Below, piece by piece: positions 21,268 to 29,494 of a DNA stretch of 64,000 nucleotides. This DNA comes from Marinobacter zhanjiangensis (lineage in GTDB: Bacteria > Pseudomonadota > Gammaproteobacteria > Pseudomonadales > Oleiphilaceae). The stretch's first letter is position 1. Each line of letters opens with the position of its first letter. Both the position numbers and the translations under genes were made by a program. The DNA lies in contig NZ_BMXV01000005.1 of the NCBI RefSeq assembly GCF_014651935.1, positions 124,001-188,000 on the forward strand, in the 5' to 3' direction. The notes under the pieces were generated by a model. The model saw only the letters and a list, made by a program, of their open reading frames with translations, was not told the DNA's origin and did not search any database.

Positions 21268-21488
21268 GGATCCGCAATTATGACTGCTGATAAGAACCCG
21301 AGGGGGCTGTCGTACGAGCCCTGAAGCCCCGGCAGGTCGAGTATACCGTGATGAGCATGCCAGAAGATTTCCAGCAGCGCCAGCGACTTATGTCAAACGT
21401 TGTCAGGCCATGACATGAGTGTTGTTATCAGACTCTTTTCAGCATCTCCTGCATTTCACATCGAAACGGGCCAATGCGGTCCCTGAGA

Positions 21489-21590
21489 GGGATCAGTTAG
21501 GGATCAGTTATTGCTGGGTACGGCAATGGATTCGTCGAATTCGATTTCCATGTTTTGTCTCCTTGAAAGGCGGTTAGTCGGGATTAGTTA
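21489..21590. repeat. Three copies of GGGAT(C/T)AGTTA around the micro-ORF
   Basis: Two head-to-tail copies of GGGATCAGTTA at 21489-21499 and 21500-21510 cover the stop of the micro-ORF. A third copy, GGGATTAGTTA at 21580-21590, lies just upstream of its ribosome binding site. The first two are separated from the third by 80 bases start to start. Confidence 0.7.
21504..21551 (-). CDS. Predicted 15-residue micro-ORF or leader peptide
   Basis: On the minus strand an ATG at 21551 opens a 15-codon frame encoding MEIEFDESIAVPSNN, ending in TGA at 21504. It has one of the best initiation signals in the window, AAGGAGA seven bases before the ATG, and a consensus -10 hexamer TATAAT about 50 bases upstream. 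The peptide is acidic and has no membrane or signal character. I do not recognise it. It lies about 240 bases upstream of the EAL-protein gene on the same strand, with no clear terminator between, so it may be a leader peptide. A stand-alone microprotein or a fragment of a lost gene is also possible. Confidence 0.5.
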   Translation of the reverse strand: MEIEFDESIAVPSNN

Positions 21591-21597
21591 TAGGGCT

Positions 21598-21603
21598 ATT
21601 ATA
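21598..21603 (-). promoter_or_regulatory. Consensus -10 element (TATAAT) upstream of the micro-ORF
   Basis: The minus strand reads TATAAT here, about 50 bases before the micro-ORF start. No good -35 hexamer is present at 16-18 bases; the best is TTCGAA. Confidence 0.5.
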
Positions 21604-21747
21604 TGGCAGCAATAGCATTTTCGAATCCGTATAACCCGTATACGACCAAAGGCTCGCACGGCCATTGAGGCGGTTCAGGTTAACGACTTCATTGCCGCTG
21701 AGGCCGCGCCATCAGAAAAACTGAACAGGGTGAGCAGAATATTGTGG

Positions 21748-21776
21748 TTGGCGCTGCGCCGATAACTCCCTATTCT
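21748..21776 (+). promoter_or_regulatory. Predicted sigma-70 promoter for the cytochrome b561 / YceI genes
   Basis: TTGGCG and TATTCT are separated by 17 bases and end about 45 bases before the cytochrome b561 start codon. Confidence 0.5.
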
Positions 21777-21820
21777 CTGGGGAGGTTTTATGGATCGTGA
21801 TCAACAGGCCGGGAGCAGCA

Positions 21821-22381
21821 ATGCAGCTGAGGAACTCAAGGAGACGATACGGGGCGGTAGGGGCCGGCCTTCACTGGCTGGTGGCGCTGGCGGTATTCGG
21901 GCTGTTTGGTCTCGGTTATTACATGGTTGACCTGACCTATTACGATCAGTGGTACAAGCTGGCCCCGCATATCCACCGCAGTATCGGCATCCTGCTGTTC
22001 GCCGTGGTGGTGTTGCGCCTGCTCTGGCGATTTGCGGACACCACGCCGTCGCCCCTGGACAGTCATTCCCGCTTTGAGGTGCTGTCCGCACGCGTTGCCC
22101 ACGTTTTTCTGTACCTGCTGATGCTGACCGCGATGACCAGCGGTTATCTGATATCCACGGCCGACGGCTCGGGTGTGCGGGTATTCGACTGGTTCGAGGT
22201 GCCGTCGGTGACCGGGCGGATCGAGAGAATGGAAGACATCGCCGGTGACGTTCACTACTGGGCCACCTGGGCACTGGTGGGGCTGGCTGCTCTCCATGGG
22301 CTGGCGGCCATAAAACACCATATGGTTGACCGGGACGACACCCTCAGGCGCATATTGCCGGCACGGCTGAAGAAGTCGTAA
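21821..22381 (+). CDS. Cytochrome b561 family protein
   Basis: This is a 186-residue inner-membrane dihaem cytochrome of the CybB/YodB type with four helices. Histidines that could ligate haem lie in GAGLHWLVAL, APHIHRSIG, DVHYWATW and ALHGLAAIKHH. It would shuttle electrons from quinol to a periplasmic partner. The YceI-family gene follows by 50 bases, a common pairing. I chose the ATG at 21821 with GGGAG five bases upstream. A GTG at 21797 in the same frame is possible and has the stronger GGGGAGG site. Confidence 0.9.
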   Translation: MQLRNSRRRYGAVGAGLHWLVALAVFGLFGLGYYMVDLTYYDQWYKLAPHIHRSIGILLFAVVVLRLLWRFADTTPSPLDSHSRFEVLSARVAHVFLYLLMLTAMTSGYLISTADGSGVRVFDWFEVPSVTGRIERMEDIAGDVHYWATWALVGLAALHGLAAIKHHMVDRDDTLRRILPARLKKS

Positions 22382-22431
22382 CCGGTGTGATGGAATTCAG
22401 AGAACTTTTACCAAGCAAGGAGACCCATGAT

Positions 22432-23013
22432 ATGAAAAAGACACTACTGGCCTCAGCCGTATCCCTGGCACTGGTCGGGGCCGCTCACGCAGACGAGCAC
22501 AGCGGCACCTACGCCTTCGATACCGAGGGTGCGCACCAGTTCATTACCTTCGAGATCTCCCACCTGGGCTTCAGCACCCTGTATGGACGTTTCAATGATT
22601 TCGATGGTCAGTTCGTGTACGACGCGGACAACCCCGAAAACAGCAGTGTCGAGGTGACCATCGATACCGCCAGTGTGGACAGCAACCATGGCGAGCGGGA
22701 CAAGCACCTGCGCAGCGAGGACTTCCTGTATGTGGACGAGTATCCGCAGGCGACGTTCAAGAGCACCCGTATCGAGGTGGAAGGCGACGATGAAGCCGAT
22801 ATCGTGGGTGAGCTGACCCTGCGCGGCGTTACCCGGGAAGTCACTCTGGATGCGGAAATGCAGGGCCACGGCGATGACCCCTGGGGTGGCTATCGCATGG
22901 GCTTTGACGCGGAAACCGAGATCAAGCTGGCCGATTTTGGCATTCCCACCAACCTGGGCAAGGCATCGGAAACCGTGACGTTGGAAATTTCCGTGGAAGG
23001 TATCCGCCAGTAA
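22432..23013 (+). CDS. YceI-family periplasmic lipid-binding protein
   Basis: This 193-residue protein has a cleavable signal peptide ending in AAHA. The lipocalin-like YceI domain follows, with FDTEGAHQFITFEISHLGFSTLYGRF, DKHLRSEDFLYVDEYPQATF and ELTLRGVTREVTL. Relatives bind isoprenoid chains such as a quinone precursor. Its position directly behind a cytochrome b561 gene fits a role in quinone or electron handling in the periplasm. The in-frame start at 22387 would hide the signal peptide behind 15 residues, so the ATG at 22432 is preferred. Confidence 0.93.
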   Translation: MKKTLLASAVSLALVGAAHADEHSGTYAFDTEGAHQFITFEISHLGFSTLYGRFNDFDGQFVYDADNPENSSVEVTIDTASVDSNHGERDKHLRSEDFLYVDEYPQATFKSTRIEVEGDDEADIVGELTLRGVTREVTLDAEMQGHGDDPWGGYRMGFDAETEIKLADFGIPTNLGKASETVTLEISVEGIRQ

Positions 23014-23037
23014 CGGCTGACGGTTGTTGCACCGAGC

Positions 23038-23070
23038 AAAAAAACGGGGCCGTTAATGGGCCCCGTTTTC
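23038..23070. terminator. Bidirectional intrinsic terminator after the YceI gene
   Basis: The stem AAAACGGGGCC / GGCCCCGTTTT has a seven-base loop and flanking A and T runs. The stop codon of the small minus-strand gene lies in the loop, so both genes can end here. Confidence 0.92.
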
Positions 23071-23283
23071 GTTTTCATGACAACGACAGAGTCTGAGCTG
23101 GCGAAAGAACTGCGCCACGAAAATTACCAGGGCTATCAGCAGGCCGGCTATCAGAAACGGCCTTGTCATCGCCAGGCTGCCACTGAGCGAGAACTCCACC
23201 AGGAGCATCAGCGCCAGGGCCAGTGCACCGTTAATGACAGCGGTCAGAACCGCCTGACGGCAAGCCTTGAGAGTCAGTTTCAT
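23053..23283 (-). CDS. Putative small two-helix membrane protein
   Basis: This is a 76-residue frame from an ATG at 23283 with a basic N-terminus (MKLTLKACRQ). Two hydrophobic segments (about residues 11-29 and 40-56) come next, then a charged histidine-rich tail. That layout fits an inner-membrane protein with both ends inside. The ribosome binding site is poor, and I do not recognise a family. The stop codon sits in the loop of the YceI terminator, which suits a real gene ending at a shared terminator. It may also be a chance frame. Confidence 0.5.
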   Translation of the reverse strand: MKLTLKACRQAVLTAVINGALALALMLLVEFSLSGSLAMTRPFLIAGLLIALVIFVAQFFRQLRLCRCHENENGAH

Positions 23284-23470
23284 AGTGTTCGCTCTGATTG
23301 GAAAGTCGCAAACCGGTAGTCGCACCGGATTCTTCAGGACTTCGCATAAGCGATTCAGGAGTGATTCAGAGGCTCCCTGAATCCACGGCCAGAATACGGC
23401 CGACGGTTGGCCGGAAACATGCGGGAATTCCGCTATTGGAAAAAACGCTCCGGGGATTTCCGTCGCAGCA
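23284..23470. other. Intergenic region upstream of parC
   Basis: Between the small membrane gene and the parC promoter I see no gene, RNA or strong repeat. Confidence 0.4.
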
Positions 23471-23500
23471 TTGGTCTATTGCGCCCTCCCTCCATATAAT
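23471..23500 (+). promoter_or_regulatory. Predicted sigma-70 promoter of parC
   Basis: TTGGTC and a perfect TATAAT are separated by 18 bases. They lie 118 bases upstream of the parC ATG. Confidence 0.6.
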
Positions 23501-23618
23501 GTCTGCGCCTTAAAGCAGTCTTGAATCTCCCCGCGCGGGGTGTCCGGTCAGCGATCAGGCTGCGACACCGCTGCGGGCAGGGATTCGCGTGAACACATTC
23601 CTGGAGCAAGGGGCTTCC

Positions 23619-25916
23619 ATGCCAGAGTTTGAAACGACCGACGAGGGCTTCGAGCGGGTTTCACTGCGGGACTATACCGAAAAGGCGTACCTGGACTATT
23701 CCATGTACGTCATCCTTGACCGGGCCCTGCCCAACGTGGGGGACGGACTCAAGCCGGTACAGCGGCGGATCATTTACGCCATGTCCGAGCTGGGGCTGAA
23801 ATCCACCAGCAAGTACAAGAAGTCTGCCCGTACCGTCGGTGACGTGCTCGGCAAGTTCCATCCCCATGGTGACAGCGCCTGCTATGAAGCCATGGTGCTG
23901 ATGGCCCAGCCGTTTTCCTACCGCTATCCGCTGGTGGACGGACAGGGCAACTGGGGGTCGCCGGATGACCCCAAATCCTTCGCGGCCATGCGGTATACCG
24001 AATCCCGCCTGTCAAAGTTCTCCGAAGTGTTGCTCAGCGAGCTGGGGCAGGGCACCGTCGACTGGGTGCCGAATTTTGACGGCACCATGGACGAGCCCTC
24101 CACCCTGCCGGCACGGCTGCCTCACGTGCTGCTCAATGGCACTACCGGCATCGCGGTGGGCATGGCCACGGATATCCCGCCCCACAACGTGCGGGAGGTC
24201 ACAGCCGCCTGTATCCGCCTGCTGGACAAGCCCGACGCCGATGTGGACGAGCTCTGCGAACACATCAAGGGGCCGGATTTCCCCACCGGCGCCGAGGTGA
24301 TCACGCCTCGCCGTGACCTGCGCCAGATGTACCATACCGGTCGTGGCAGCCTGCGCATGCGGGCCCGCTGGATTCGCGAGAACGGCGAAGTGGTGATCAC
24401 CGACCTGCCACACCAGGTATCCGGTAACCGGGTGCTGGAGCAGATTGCCCACCAGATGCAGACCCGCAAGCTGCCCATGGTGGCCGATCTGCGGGACGAG
24501 TCGGATCACGAGAACCCGACCCGTCTGGTGATCGCGCCCCGCTCCTCCCGGGTGGATGTGGACGGCCTGATGGCCCACCTGTTCGCCAGTACGGATCTGG
24601 AGAAGAGCTACCGGGTCAATCTGAATGTCATCGGCAACGATGGTCGCCCGGCGGTGAAGAACCTGCACACCATGCTCACCGAGTGGCTGGCCTACCGCAG
24701 GACCACCGTCACGCGGCGCCTGCAGCACCGGCTCGACAAGGTACTGGCACGGCTGCACCTGCTCGAGGGCCTGCTGATCGCCTATCTGAATATCGACGAG
24801 GTGATCAGCATTATCCGCTACGAGGACGAGCCCAAGGCGGAACTGATCAGCCGCTTCGGTCTATCCGCCGAGCAGGCGGAAGCCATCCTCGAGCTGAAAC
24901 TGCGCCACCTGGCGAAACTGGAGGAAATGAAGATCCGCGGCGAGCAGGACGAACTGTCCGCCGAACGGGACGAGCTGCAGGCCATCCTGGGCTCCGAGGA
25001 CCGGCTGCGGGCGCTGATCAAGGACGAGCTGCTGGCGGACGCCGAAACCTACGGTGACGACCGTTGCTCACCGATCGTGGAGCGTGACGAGGCCCGGGCC
25101 TTCTCCGAGGCGGATCTGGTGTCCAACGACCCGGTCACCGTGGTGCTGTCCGAGAAAGGCTGGGTGCGGGCCGCCAAGGGCCATGATATCGACCCGGAGG
25201 GCCTCAGCTACAAGGCCGGCGACAAATTCGCGCTGGCGGCCAAGGGGCGTAACAACCAGAACGCCGTGTTCCTGGACTCGACCGGCCGTGCCTACTCGTT
25301 GATGGCCCACAGCCTGCCGTCGGCGCGGGGGCAGGGTGAGCCACTGACCGGTCGTATCAACCCTCCCCCCGGGGCGACGTTTGCCGGCCTGCTGATGGCC
25401 AACCCGAACGAGAAATACCTGCTCGCCACCGATGCCGGCTACGGTTTCGTGGCCACCGCGTCGGATCTGATCAGCAAGAACCGCAATGGCAAGTCGGTGG
25501 TGACCATTCCCAGGGGCGCCCGGCTGATGGCGCCGGTGCCCGTGCCCCGTCGGAAACAGCCGCTGTACCTGGCCGCTATTTCCAACGAGGGCCGCATGCT
25601 GGTGTTCCCGCTGGAGCAGCTGCCGGAGCTGGGCCGGGGCAAGGGCAACAAGATCATCAGCATTCCCTCGGCCCGGGTCCAGAACCGGGAGGAGTTCGTG
25701 GTGGCATTGACGGTGTTCGGTGAGGCGGACCATCTGGAAATCCGCGCCGGCAAGCGCAAGCTGGGGCTGCGCTTCGGGGATCTGGAGCACTACCTGGGTG
25801 AGCGCGGTCGCCGTGGTCACAAGCTGCCGCGGGGGCTGCAGCGGGTTGACGGCATCGACGTGGTTGCCGCCGCGGGTGCCGAAGAACCAGCCGCCGGAGA
25901 CGATGACAGTGAGTGA
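23619..25916 (+). CDS. parC: DNA topoisomerase IV subunit A
   Basis: This is the DNA-cleaving subunit of topoisomerase IV. The 765 residues match ParC rather than the longer GyrA. The winged-helix segment [25 protein letters not shown] is present, with the serine and glutamate at quinolone-resistance positions in their sensitive form. The catalytic tyrosine lies in [10 protein letters not shown]. The C-terminal beta-pinwheel is reduced compared with GyrA, as expected. I chose the ATG at 23619 with AAGGGG six bases upstream; a GTG at 23589 would add ten residues. The gene overlaps serB by 14 bases. Confidence 0.96.
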   Translation: MPEFETTDEGFERVSLRDYTEKAYLDYSMYVILDRALPNVGDGLKPVQRRIIYAMSELGLKSTSKYKKSARTVGDVLGKFHPHGDSACYEAMVLMAQPFSYRYPLVDGQGNWGSPDDPKSFAAMRYTESRLSKFSEVLLSELGQGTVDWVPNFDGTMDEPSTLPARLPHVLLNGTTGIAVGMATDIPPHNVREVTAACIRLLDKPDADVDELCEHIKGPDFPTGAEVITPRRDLRQMYHTGRGSLRMRARWIRENGEVVITDLPHQVSGNRVLEQIAHQMQTRKLPMVADLRDESDHENPTRLVIAPRSSRVDVDGLMAHLFASTDLEKSYRVNLNVIGNDGRPAVKNLHTMLTEWLAYRRTTVTRRLQHRLDKVLARLHLLEGLLIAYLNIDEVISIIRYEDEPKAELISRFGLSAEQAEAILELKLRHLAKLEEMKIRGEQDELSAERDELQAILGSEDRLRALIKDELLADAETYGDDRCSPIVERDEARAFSEADLVSNDPVTVVLSEKGWVRAAKGHDIDPEGLSYKAGDKFALAAKGRNNQNAVFLDSTGRAYSLMAHSLPSARGQGEPLTGRINPPPGATFAGLLMANPNEKYLLATDAGYGFVATASDLISKNRNGKSVVTIPRGARLMAPVPVPRRKQPLYLAAISNEGRMLVFPLEQLPELGRGKGNKIISIPSARVQNREEFVVALTVFGEADHLEIRAGKRKLGLRFGDLEHYLGERGRRGHKLPRGLQRVDGIDVVAAAGAEEPAAGDDDSE

Positions 25917-27132
25917 ACTGGTGCTGATCAATGTGTCCGGCCGTGACAAGCCGGGCCTGACCTCGGAAATTACCGGCATCATGGGGCGCTACGATGTGCG
26001 GATACTCGATATCGGCCAGGCGGTGATCCACGACTACCTGACCTGGGGTATCCTGGCGGAAATCCCCGACGAGTCCCAGGCGTCCCCGGTGATTCGTGAA
26101 TTGCTGTTCCGCCTGCATTCCCTGGACCTGCAGGTACGCTTTGCCCCCATCACCGAAACCGAATACCAGCAGTGGGCCGAGGGCCGTAACCGGGCCTGTT
26201 ACATGGTCACCCTGCTGGCCCGGGAGATACGCGCCGAGCAGATTGCCCGGGTGTCGGCCATTACCGCCCGCCATGGTCTGAATATCGACAATATCACGCG
26301 GTTGTCGGGCCGGCCGTCGCTGGCGCCCTCGGACAACCGTATTGCCTGTGTCGAGTTTTCCGTGAGAGGTACGCCGGAAGACCTGGAAGCCCTGCGCACG
26401 GACTTTCTCAAGATTGCCGGCGACATGAACGTCGACATTGCCTTCCAGGAAGACTCGATTTTCCGCCGTAACCGCCGCCTGGTGGTCTTCGACATGGATT
26501 CCACGCTGATCGACGCGGAAGTCATCGACGAGCTGGCCCTGGAGGCCGGTGTTGGCGAGCAGGTAGCCGCTATTACCGAGCGGGCCATGCTCGGTGAGCT
26601 GGATTTCAGTGAAAGTTTCGCGGAGCGTCTGGCGCTGCTGAAAGGGCTGGACGAGTCCGTGCTGGAGCGGATTGCGGCGCGGCTGAAATTGACTGAGGGG
26701 GCGGAATACCTGATCCGTGCCCTGCGATCACTGGGCTACCGCACCGCAATTGTGTCCGGGGGGTTCAACTACTTCGCCCGCGACCTGCAGGCAAAGCTGG
26801 GTATCGACTACGTTTACGCCAACGAGCTGGAAATTGTGGATGGCAAGGTCACAGGCCGGGTAGCCGGTCCCATTGTCGATGGCGCCCGCAAGGCGCAGCT
26901 GCTGCTGGAGATCGCGGAGCGGGAGAAGATTTCCCGGGAACAGGTGATTGCGGTGGGGGATGGTGCCAACGACCTGCCCATGCTCAGCCAGGCCGGCCTG
27001 GGAGTCGCCTTCCGCGCCAAACCAGTGGTGAAGGAGTCCGCCCGTCACGCCATTTCCACCCTGGGGCTGGACGCCATTCTCTACCTGCTGGGCTACCGGG
27101 AATCCGAAACCCGTCTGGCCTCGCCGGAATAA
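25903..27132 (+). CDS. serB: Phosphoserine phosphatase
   Basis: This enzyme makes L-serine from phosphoserine, the last step of the pathway begun by SerA at 4 kb. The 409-residue protein has an N-terminal regulatory half with two ACT-like domains ([19 protein letters not shown] and a second from about residue 95). The HAD catalytic domain shows the nucleophile motif [11 protein letters not shown], the VSGGF motif, and the metal motif [11 protein letters not shown]. The start lies inside the end of parC, which suggests co-translation. The ATG at 25903 has GGAG just before it; a GTG two codons later is the alternative. Confidence 0.95.
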   Translation: MTVSELVLINVSGRDKPGLTSEITGIMGRYDVRILDIGQAVIHDYLTWGILAEIPDESQASPVIRELLFRLHSLDLQVRFAPITETEYQQWAEGRNRACYMVTLLAREIRAEQIARVSAITARHGLNIDNITRLSGRPSLAPSDNRIACVEFSVRGTPEDLEALRTDFLKIAGDMNVDIAFQEDSIFRRNRRLVVFDMDSTLIDAEVIDELALEAGVGEQVAAITERAMLGELDFSESFAERLALLKGLDESVLERIAARLKLTEGAEYLIRALRSLGYRTAIVSGGFNYFARDLQAKLGIDYVYANELEIVDGKVTGRVAGPIVDGARKAQLLLEIAEREKISREQVIAVGDGANDLPMLSQAGLGVAFRAKPVVKESARHAISTLGLDAILYLLGYRESETRLASPE

Positions 27133-27138
27133 GAAATA

Positions 27139-27163
27139 CCGCGCTCCCGTCCCCGGGGCGCGG
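27139..27163. terminator. Possible hairpin between serB and fimX stops
   Basis: CCGCGCTCC pairs with GGGGCGCGG (one G-U pair) in the 39-base gap between convergent stops. There is no T-run, so termination is uncertain. Confidence 0.35.
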
Positions 27164-27171
27164 CAAGCCGG

Positions 27172-29256
27172 TTATTGATCCCCGAAGTCGTAGTTCATTT
27201 CCGGCACCGGCGCCTGCAGGTAGTAACCCTGTATGTAGTTCACCCCCGCCTGCCACAGAATGGCCAGCACGGAAGCGTTTTCCACCAGCGGAATGATGGT
27301 CAGTTTACCGCTGGTCTGCAGGGACTGGACCATTTCCCTTACCCGCTCCCTGGCCTCGTCGTTCTTCTGGATTTCCTCGGTGAAGGAGCCATCAATCTTC
27401 ACGTAATCCACATCCACATGCTTGAGGGTATTGAAGGGATTCAGTGCACAGCCAAACTGTGAGATGGCGACCTTGCAGTGCAGTTCGTGGAGTTTTTTGG
27501 CAAAGTCCCTGGCCTGCTTGAGATAGTTGGTGGCGTCGCCCTCCCGTATCTGGAAGATCAGGGAATCCCCCGGCAGGCGGGCGGCCTTCAGGGCAACACT
27601 GAGCCACTGGCTGAAGGTCTTGTCCTGCAGGGTTTCCGCCGTCACGTTCAGGAACAGGCGGGTGTCGTGCCCGCGGCCGCGATGCTGGGACAGCTGCTTG
27701 ATCGTCTGCAGCACCACCCAGCGGTCAATGCGCATGGCCATGTCCGACGGACCCGCTGGCGGCAGGAAGTCGTAGGGGGAGACTTCCTTGCCGTCATTGT
27801 CCAGCATGCGGACCAGGGCTTCGTAGTGTTCCTCGCCTTCGCCGCGAAGATTGATGATGGGCTGGAACAGCAGGCGGAAGCGGTTCTCCTCCAGCGCCTT
27901 GGCGATGGCGTCCATGGAATTGGCATCATCCAGTTGCTCGTAGTCCGCCGGGTTGTAGGTAACTACCCCGTTGCCGTTCCTGCTGCCGGGCTGGTTACGG
28001 ACCCCGCTGTGGGCGGTATGGGCACGGCCCAGCAGGTCGGCTGCCTTGGGTGCGTTTTCGGTGATGGCGGCCACGCCGATGGATACGGTCACCTGGGCGG
28101 AGCGGCCCTGAATATCAAACAGGTGATCATCCACGGCTTTACGTATGGTCTCGCACAGCTCTGCCATGGCCTGTTCCTCACAGGGCTGAGCAAGAATGCA
28201 GAAGGCTTCGTCACTGATCCGCGCCAGTGTCATGTGCTCTGAGGTGTGCTCCTCAAGCAGCGCGGCGAAATCCCGCAGCAGCAGGTCGGTGCCGGCAATG
28301 CCCAGGTCGTTCTTGAAGGCCACGAAGCCGTCGATGCCGATGTACGCCAGGGCGCCGGTTTCGTTCTTTTCACCGGCCGTGGCGATGGCGTTGGTCAGCT
28401 TCTCCATCAGGTACTGGCGGTTGTAGAGACCGGTCAGCAGATCCTGGTTGCTGATTTCGCGAATCTTTTCCTGCAGCTCGGCGTCGTTGTGTTCCGGCTG
28501 GACCACCACCTGCACACAGGCTTCGCCATCGTAGGTGGCGGCGGAAACGGTCATGGTGATGTTCAGGTCCTGGTCGTCGCTGCGCCTGGCCACGCAATTG
28601 AGCTTGATGCCGTCTTCCCGGGTTTCGGAAAAGGTTTTCATGAACTTGCGCAGGTCGCCCTGGCTGTCCGGAGCCAGGGTATCCAGCAGTGGAATGCACA
28701 TCAGCTCATCCAGGTCGTCATAGCCCAGAAATTCCATGTACGCCTGGTTGGCGTAGATGTGCATGCCGTCGTTGACGTAGGCAATGGCGTCCTTGGAACT
28801 CTCCAGCAGCAACTGACAGCGCTGTTCCGACTCTCTCAGGTGGGATTCCAGTACACGCCGGCGGCGGCGTTCGTCCAGGTTGCCCAGTTCCCGGTTGATC
28901 ACCAGCATCAGCCGCTCGGTCTCGTTGACCGGGGCGGTATCCTGGGCGCCTGCCTTCATGATGGTCAGGGCGCGCTCACTGTCGTCGCTCTCGGTCAGCA
29001 GGACGAAGGGGATATCCTTGTCCAGCCGCCGGACCATGGCCAGGGCGTCGTCGGGTATGAAGTCCTGTTGGGTGTCCCTTGCCAGGAACAGATCCCAGTG
29101 ACCGGCACGGATGGCTTCGTCCAGGTCTTCCTCGGAGGTGACCCGGTGAGCACGGGTGGCCCGACCGGAATTCCTCAGCAGACTGACCACAGACTCCGCA
29201 TCGTTCTGGGAGGGATCCATGATCAGCAGGTGGACGGTGCTCTTTTGCTTCTGCAT
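27172..29256 (-). CDS. fimX: FimX-like c-di-GMP receptor (degenerate REC-PAS-GGDEF-EAL)
   Basis: This 694-residue protein has four domains. A receiver-like fold without a clean phospho-acceptor occupies about residues 8-125, and a PAS domain about 145-265. The GGDEF domain (about 280-430) has its active site changed to SDEAF. The EAL domain (about 445-690) keeps YEALVR and VKID but carries AISQFGC where the metal-binding DDFG should be. It should bind c-di-GMP without making or cleaving it. In P. aeruginosa, FimX is the same length, sits in the same place beside serB, and controls type IV pilus assembly and twitching from the cell pole. The PilZ-domain gene lies upstream on the same strand. 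Confidence 0.88.
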   Translation of the reverse strand: MQKQKSTVHLLIMDPSQNDAESVVSLLRNSGRATRAHRVTSEEDLDEAIRAGHWDLFLARDTQQDFIPDDALAMVRRLDKDIPFVLLTESDDSERALTIMKAGAQDTAPVNETERLMLVINRELGNLDERRRRRVLESHLRESEQRCQLLLESSKDAIAYVNDGMHIYANQAYMEFLGYDDLDELMCIPLLDTLAPDSQGDLRKFMKTFSETREDGIKLNCVARRSDDQDLNITMTVSAATYDGEACVQVVVQPEHNDAELQEKIREISNQDLLTGLYNRQYLMEKLTNAIATAGEKNETGALAYIGIDGFVAFKNDLGIAGTDLLLRDFAALLEEHTSEHMTLARISDEAFCILAQPCEEQAMAELCETIRKAVDDHLFDIQGRSAQVTVSIGVAAITENAPKAADLLGRAHTAHSGVRNQPGSRNGNGVVTYNPADYEQLDDANSMDAIAKALEENRFRLLFQPIINLRGEGEEHYEALVRMLDNDGKEVSPYDFLPPAGPSDMAMRIDRWVVLQTIKQLSQHRGRGHDTRLFLNVTAETLQDKTFSQWLSVALKAARLPGDSLIFQIREGDATNYLKQARDFAKKLHELHCKVAISQFGCALNPFNTLKHVDVDYVKIDGSFTEEIQKNDEARERVREMVQSLQTSGKLTIIPLVENASVLAILWQAGVNYIQGYYLQAPVPEMNYDFGDQ

Positions 29257-29494
29257 GCGCTGACGGTCTCGCTGTCTGTCTGGTGCCCCGATTCGGCACT
29301 GTAGTGTTCAACGGGGCCATCCATTGCCTGGGTCGGCAGGGCCCTGCCTGTGGTGACCCTGTGCTGACATTCACGGCGAGCCGGCTCGAGCGGCCCGGTC
29401 CGTGAACCGATAACCTTGAATGATGCAGAGGATAGAGGCCAATAACAAGCCTGCACTGGCGGTAGCGGGAGCTGGCGCGCAGTTTTGACGCCTG

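Noticed and set aside
21790..21930. A 46-codon frame with the strong GGGGAGG site, overlapping the cytochrome b561 start
   Set aside because: It is out of frame with the cytochrome, its sequence is low-complexity Gly/Arg/Ser, and it runs only until a chance stop. A leader role is possible but unsupported.
24012..25982. Two long minus-strand frames opposite parC
   Set aside because: Both are shadows of parC and have no recognisable domain or initiation signals.
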